Assembly: GCF_902364365.1 (NCBI RefSeq) | Contig: NZ_CABJDN010000009.1 | Location: forward strand, 62,001 to 126,000 | Reading direction: 5' to 3' | Length of the DNA stretch: 64,000 nucleotides | DNA from: Bacteroides intestinalis | Lineage (GTDB): Bacteria > Bacteroidota > Bacteroidia > Bacteroidales > Bacteroidaceae | Shown: positions 60,873 to 64,000 of the stretch, piece after piece | How the letters are laid out: every line of letters starts with the position of its first letter | Position numbering within the stretch: the first letter of the stretch is position 1 | Translations under genes and position numbers: made by a program | The notes under the pieces: model-generated | What the model saw: the letters and a program-made list of their open reading frames with translations, nothing else | What the model was told of the DNA's origin: nothing | Database searches by the model: none

Positions 60873-60891
60873 AATATTAGGTTTTACAAAG

Positions 60892-60922
60892 CAAAGCTAT
60901 CACTTTTTTTACAAAAAACAAA
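60892..60922 (-). promoter_or_regulatory. Promoter of the propeller/LuxR regulator
   Basis: Minus strand TTTG (60919-60922), 19 bp, TAGCTTTG (60892-60899), exact consensus, 19 bp before the start codon. Confidence 0.72.
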
Positions 60923-60963
60923 TAAAAAAAAGAGATACATTCTTTGTAGAACGTATCTCTTTT
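60923..60963 (-). terminator. Terminator of the SRP RNA/tRNA-Thr transcript
   Basis: AAAAGAGATAC (60928-60938) pairs with GTATCTCTTTT (60953-60963). On the minus strand it ends in a T run (60923-60930), 7 bp after the tRNA. Confidence 0.82.
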
Positions 60964-60969
60964 CTTTTG

Positions 60970-61043
60970 AGCCTCTTGTCGGATTCGAACCAACGACCCC
61001 GAGATTACAAATCACGTGCTCTGGCCAACTGAGCTAAAGAGGC
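60970..61043 (-). tRNA. tRNA-Thr (anticodon TGT)
   Basis: The minus strand gives a full cloverleaf: acceptor GCCTCTT/AAGAGGC, D-arm GCTCAGTTGGCCAGAGC, anticodon loop TTTGTAA (anticodon TGT, threonine) with a U-U mismatch in the middle of its stem, and T-arm GTTGG-TTCGAAT-CCGAC. CCA is not encoded. It lies 4 bp downstream of the SRP RNA and probably shares its transcript. Confidence 0.96.
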
Positions 61044-61047
61044 GGGT

Positions 61048-61143
61048 GGGCAAGCTTACTATATCGCGCCGCTACAACCAACTACCTTTGCTGCGATCAA
61101 GCCCTGGAGGATTCGAAGGGAGCTGGCCGTATAGGACTTACCC
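61048..61143 (-). ncRNA. ffs: Signal recognition particle RNA (small bacterial form)
   Basis: The minus strand from 61143 reads GGGTAAGTCCTATA … TATAGTAAGCTTGCCC, closing a long hairpin of 96 nt. The apical part contains CCAGGGCTTGATCGCAGC, equivalent to the CAGG…AGCA symmetric loop recognised by Ffh in 4.5S RNA, here with a tetraloop other than GGAA. A promoter lies just upstream (61164-61193) and tRNA-Thr follows. The mature 5' end may lie a few bases further out. Confidence 0.85.
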
Positions 61144-61163
61144 ATTTTTCTTGTTTGCGGGTG

Positions 61164-61193
61164 CAAAGGTAGGCATTTTTATGAAACATGCAA
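61164..61193 (-). promoter_or_regulatory. Promoter of the SRP RNA/tRNA-Thr unit
   Basis: Minus strand TTG (61191-61193), 19 bp, TACCTTTG (61164-61171), 20 bp before the SRP RNA. Confidence 0.7.
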
Positions 61194-61284
61194 TACTTTG
61201 CCCAAACTTTTTTCAACTTTAACAAGAATACACGGGCTACAAACAATATTATTTATACCTTTGCGCCATTATTCCTAATGAAAG

Positions 61285-61839
61285 ATGACAGAAAACAAAG
61301 GTTACTTGCAACGATATGCCATGTTGTTCGGCACTTACTTGGGCGGTTTTTGGATTTTGAAATTCATACTGTTCCCTCTGGGTATCACCGTACCATTTCT
61401 CTTTTCCATTTTTATAGGACTTACTTTATGTGTGCCCTTTATGGCGTATTATTACGTGCGCATGTACCGGAACGTGGTATGTGGCGGGACAATAAATTTT
61501 CTTCATGCATGGATTTTCACCGTATTTATGTATATGTTTGCCGCATTGCTTACAGCCGTGGCACATTATATATATATTCGCTTTATTGACCAAGGGTTTA
61601 TATTGAATTCTTATGAAACGATGTTGAACTCTTGGGAAATTACATATAAAGCTGTGCCCGGCATTGACGCATATATTGAACAATTAAGGGAAGGCTTAAG
61701 CCAGGTGCGTTCACTGACTCCGATAGAAATCACGATGCAAATGATGTCGATGAATGTTTTTGTGGGATCATTACTTGCCATTCCCACCGCTTTGTTCGTT
61801 ATGAAGCGCCCACCGGCAGATTATATCGGAGGAAGATAA
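61285..61839 (+). CDS. DUF4199 membrane protein
   Basis: Membrane protein of 184 residues with four helices (about 10-30, 36-56, 72-95 and 150-172), matching DUF4199 (GFWILKFILFPLGI, LHAWIFTVFMYMFAALLTAVAHYIYIRFID). TACCTTTG at 61256-61263 is a -7 element 21 bp before the ATG. It heads an operon with a GT2 glycosyltransferase, a common Bacteroidota pairing that suggests a role in lipid or envelope glycosylation (inference). Confidence 0.85.
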   Translation: MTENKGYLQRYAMLFGTYLGGFWILKFILFPLGITVPFLFSIFIGLTLCVPFMAYYYVRMYRNVVCGGTINFLHAWIFTVFMYMFAALLTAVAHYIYIRFIDQGFILNSYETMLNSWEITYKAVPGIDAYIEQLREGLSQVRSLTPIEITMQMMSMNVFVGSLLAIPTALFVMKRPPADYIGGR

Positions 61840-61895
61840 AATAGAGGATAAAGAAATAGTGTATATAGAAAACAGTTTAATCGTAATATAGAAAG

Positions 61896-62849
61896 ATGGA
61901 TATTTCAGTTGTCGTTCCTTTGTATAATGAAGAAGAATCACTTCCGGAACTGTACGCATGGATTGAACGGGTGATGAAAGCCCACGGCTTTTCATACGAA
62001 GTAATTTTCGTGAATGACGGAAGTACCGACCGCTCCTGGCAAATTATCGAAGAACTGAGTCGAGAATCAGATGCAGTACATGGCATTAAGTTCCGCCGTA
62101 ATTATGGCAAATCTCCGGCATTATATTGTGGCTTCGAAAAGGCACAAGGAGATGTTGTCATTACAATGGATGCAGATTTACAGGATAGCCCGGACGAAAT
62201 TCCCGAATTATACCGGATGATAACAGAGGATGATTACGACCTGGTATCCGGCTGGAAAAGGAAACGTTACGATCCGCTTTCAAAAACCATTCCTACCAAA
62301 ATATTCAATGCAACGGCACGCAAAGTATCCGGTATCAAGAACCTGCACGACTTTAATTGCGGCCTGAAAGCCTACAAAAAAGATGTTGTGAAGAACATTG
62401 AAGTGTATGGCGAAATGCATCGTTATATCCCCTACCTTGCCAAGAATGCTGGTTTCAAAAAAATCGGAGAAAAGATTGTTCAACACCAGGCACGCAAATT
62501 CGGCAAGACTAAGTTCGGCGGTTTGAATCGTTTCTTTAATGGATATCTGGACTTGATTTCACTTTGGTTCCTGTCAGCCTTCGGAGTAAAACCGATGCAC
62601 TTCTTCGGACTTCTCGGTTCACTTATGTTCATCTTCGGCTTTATTGCGGTGATCATCGTAGGCACTACAAAACTATATCACATGCATAGCGGGATGCCTT
62701 ACCGTTTGGTTACCGACTCCCCCTACTTCTACTTATCGCTGACCGCCATGATCATCGGAACACAATTGTTCCTTGCCGGCTTCCTTGGCGAACTGATTTC
62801 ACGCAATGCTCCTGAACGAAATAAATATCAAATAGAAAAAACAATATAA
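61896..62849 (+). CDS. GT2 glycosyltransferase, polyprenyl-phosphate type
   Basis: Membrane-bound glycosyltransferase of 317 residues. The GT-A domain (1-215) opens with ISVVVPLYNEEESLPEL, carries the metal site DADLQDSPDEIPEL (about 93-106) and the usual NYGKSPALYCGFEKA. Two C-terminal helices lie at about 232-255 and 268-290. This is the GtrB/DPM1-like form that moves a sugar from a nucleotide donor to a polyprenyl phosphate. The DUF6452 lipoprotein gene follows 4 bp later. Confidence 0.93.
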   Translation: MDISVVVPLYNEEESLPELYAWIERVMKAHGFSYEVIFVNDGSTDRSWQIIEELSRESDAVHGIKFRRNYGKSPALYCGFEKAQGDVVITMDADLQDSPDEIPELYRMITEDDYDLVSGWKRKRYDPLSKTIPTKIFNATARKVSGIKNLHDFNCGLKAYKKDVVKNIEVYGEMHRYIPYLAKNAGFKKIGEKIVQHQARKFGKTKFGGLNRFFNGYLDLISLWFLSAFGVKPMHFFGLLGSLMFIFGFIAVIIVGTTKLYHMHSGMPYRLVTDSPYFYLSLTAMIIGTQLFLAGFLGELISRNAPERNKYQIEKTI

Positions 62850-62853
62850 GACT

Positions 62854-63354
62854 ATGAGAAAATTAGTAAAACTGATATTGCTTTGTCTGATTGCTTATCC
62901 TATTATCAGTATCGTTTCTTCCTGTTCGGAAGAAGAAGACTGCTCAATGAATGCACGCCCGATGATGCAATGCTATCTTTATAAAATAGACGGAGAGACA
63001 GAAAGAGTTGTGAATGATACTCTTGACTCGCTCACCATCACCGCATTCGGCACAGATTCTATCATCCTCAATAACCAGAAGAGAGTACACGGATTATCAT
63101 TACCACTACGCTATACGCCAGACTCCACCGTACTGGTATTCCATTATAGCAAAGACGTTAAGATTAAAAAAGATACGATTGTCATCCGCCAGAAGAATAC
63201 GCCTTATTTCCTTTCAATGGATTGCGGCTACCAGATGAAGCAAAGCATCACAGGCAGATCATATAGCCGTCATCTACTTGACTCCATATATATTCAAACA
63301 GCAGAAGTAAGCATTTATGGAACGGAAAATCTTAAGCTCTTTTATCGTAATTAG
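62854..63354 (+). CDS. DUF6452-type lipoprotein
   Basis: Predicted lipoprotein of 166 residues: signal ending ISIVSSC (Cys24), then a beta-rich domain (LDSLTITAFGTDSIILNNQKRVHGLSLPLRY, DCGYQMKQSIT). I place it in DUF6452 from memory. It overlaps the next gene by 38 bp and follows the glycosyltransferase by 4 bp. Function is unknown. Confidence 0.68.
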   Translation: MRKLVKLILLCLIAYPIISIVSSCSEEEDCSMNARPMMQCYLYKIDGETERVVNDTLDSLTITAFGTDSIILNNQKRVHGLSLPLRYTPDSTVLVFHYSKDVKIKKDTIVIRQKNTPYFLSMDCGYQMKQSITGRSYSRHLLDSIYIQTAEVSIYGTENLKLFYRN

Positions 63355-64000
63355 TCTGGTGCTTTGTTTGTTGACCGGATTTCCGGTACAAGCACAAAAC
63401 AGCAACCGTCCTCCTGCCTCTAATCCGCCGAAAGAGCAAAAGAAAGAAGTGGATGAGGAAGCTTTCCCGCTATACAATGGCATGACCGTCAGTGTTGATT
63501 TATGGGGTATCGGAAGCAAAGCTTTCGGAAGTGATTTTTTAAATTCGGAAGTAGCGGTGGATGTTAACCTCAAAAACCGTTTCTTCCCGATAGTAGAACT
63601 TGGATATGGTGGCACCGATGCATGGAATGATAATGGTACCCACTACAAGAGCAATGCGCCTTATTTCCGCATCGGAATGAATTACAACGCTCTTTTCAAA
63701 AAGAAATTCAAGAATTACCTGTTTGTGGGACTACGTTACGCCATGAGCAGTTTCAAGTATGATATAGCAACCCTCTCGGTAGATGATCCTATCTATGGCG
63801 GAGGCATTGGTAATCCGAACCAGGTAGATGATATCTGGGGAGGGAGCTTACCCTTCAACCACAAAGGAATGAAAGGATCCATGCAATGGTTTGAATTTTG
63901 TGTCGGCATTCGTGCACATATATGGAAAGAGCTCTATATGGGCTGGGGATTGCGCTTCAAATTCCGCACAAGTTCATCTACAGGAGAGTACGGAGATCCC
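63317..64000 (+). CDS. DUF6048-type outer-membrane protein (partial)
   Basis: Partial at the right edge; 228 codons are visible. The ATG at 63317 lies inside the preceding gene (38-bp overlap). Signal peptide at about 1-26 (LLTGFPVQAQ), a proline-rich linker (PPASNPPKEQKKE), then a predicted barrel (GMTVSVDLWGIGSKAFGSDFLNSEVAVDVNLKNRFFPIVELGYGG, FVGLRYAMSSFKYD). Family DUF6048 is assigned from memory; the coupling with the DUF6452 lipoprotein supports joint function. Confidence 0.72.
   Translation, partial: MERKILSSFIVISLVLCLLTGFPVQAQNSNRPPASNPPKEQKKEVDEEAFPLYNGMTVSVDLWGIGSKAFGSDFLNSEVAVDVNLKNRFFPIVELGYGGTDAWNDNGTHYKSNAPYFRIGMNYNALFKKKFKNYLFVGLRYAMSSFKYDIATLSVDDPIYGGGIGNPNQVDDIWGGSLPFNHKGMKGSMQWFEFCVGIRAHIWKELYMGWGLRFKFRTSSSTGEYGDP

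Noticed and set aside
61016..61222. 68-codon plus-strand frame
   Set aside because: Antisense to the SRP RNA and its promoter.

Overview
The window reads as a chromosomal segment of a gut Bacteroides. Supporting signs are a SusC/SusD pair, FecR/ECF-sigma loci, Bacteroidota-only families (DUF4252, DUF4199, DUF5606, PUR/DUF3276, YbbR beside CoaE) and promoters of the form TTTG-N19-21-TAnnTTTG in front of many genes. Most genes lack a Shine-Dalgarno sequence. I see no prophage, conjugative element, intact insertion sequence or CRISPR array. The window edges cut a susD-like gene on the left and a DUF6048-type gene on the right.

Layout. 0-6.4 kb (minus strand): ECF sigma, FecR anti-sigma, SusC with an STN signalling domain, and SusD, a self-regulated uptake locus. 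6.8-12.8 kb: HxlR regulator, TrkA/TrkH potassium uptake, stand-alone TrpB2 and a ClC-family anion transporter. 12.8-22.4 kb: a decayed outer-membrane receptor, a sigma/anti-sigma/periplasmic-protein operon, a long intergenic tract with a probable small RNA and repeats, a DUF4421 protein, and a second FecR/sigma locus whose STN protein is not a TonB receptor. 22.7-33.6 kb: amidase, a 1284-residue GH31 enzyme with dockerin and cohesin-like modules, DnaK, a MATE pump, two paralogous Crp/Fnr regulators, an SMR pump and a double-META lipoprotein.

33.9-41.4 kb: carboxynorspermidine synthase-like enzyme, Bcp and RecA in series; a sigma/anti-sigma/DUF4252 operon; a YeiH-type transporter with a LysR regulator. 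42-55 kb: ClpB, a structured RNA candidate, the nusB-yajC-ybbR-coaE-DUF5606 operon, PUR protein, L25, Pth, an S4 protein, a Gfo/Idh oxidoreductase, a HIT protein and a CPA2 antiporter. 55-64 kb: thioredoxin, an unrecognised multi-domain beta protein, DUF6078, a 966-residue propeller/Y_Y_Y/LuxR regulator, tRNA-Thr beside the SRP RNA gene, and a DUF4199-GT2-DUF6452-DUF6048 operon.

The least expected content is between genes. (1) A roughly 200-245 bp element occurs twice, inverted, 25 kb apart, each copy holding the same number of 22-bp units. (2) Several intergenic hairpins have arms built from short repeated words; three of them share a loop core close to ATAGCGTAGCCAC although their arms are unrelated. 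(3) dnaK and clpB both carry sigma-54-like -24/-12 elements. (4) A short RNA gene with a full Bacteroides promoter and terminator lies at 15.8 kb, and a structured RNA of about 255 nt at 45 kb. All functional readings come from reading the sequence and from family knowledge; no search or folding program was run.
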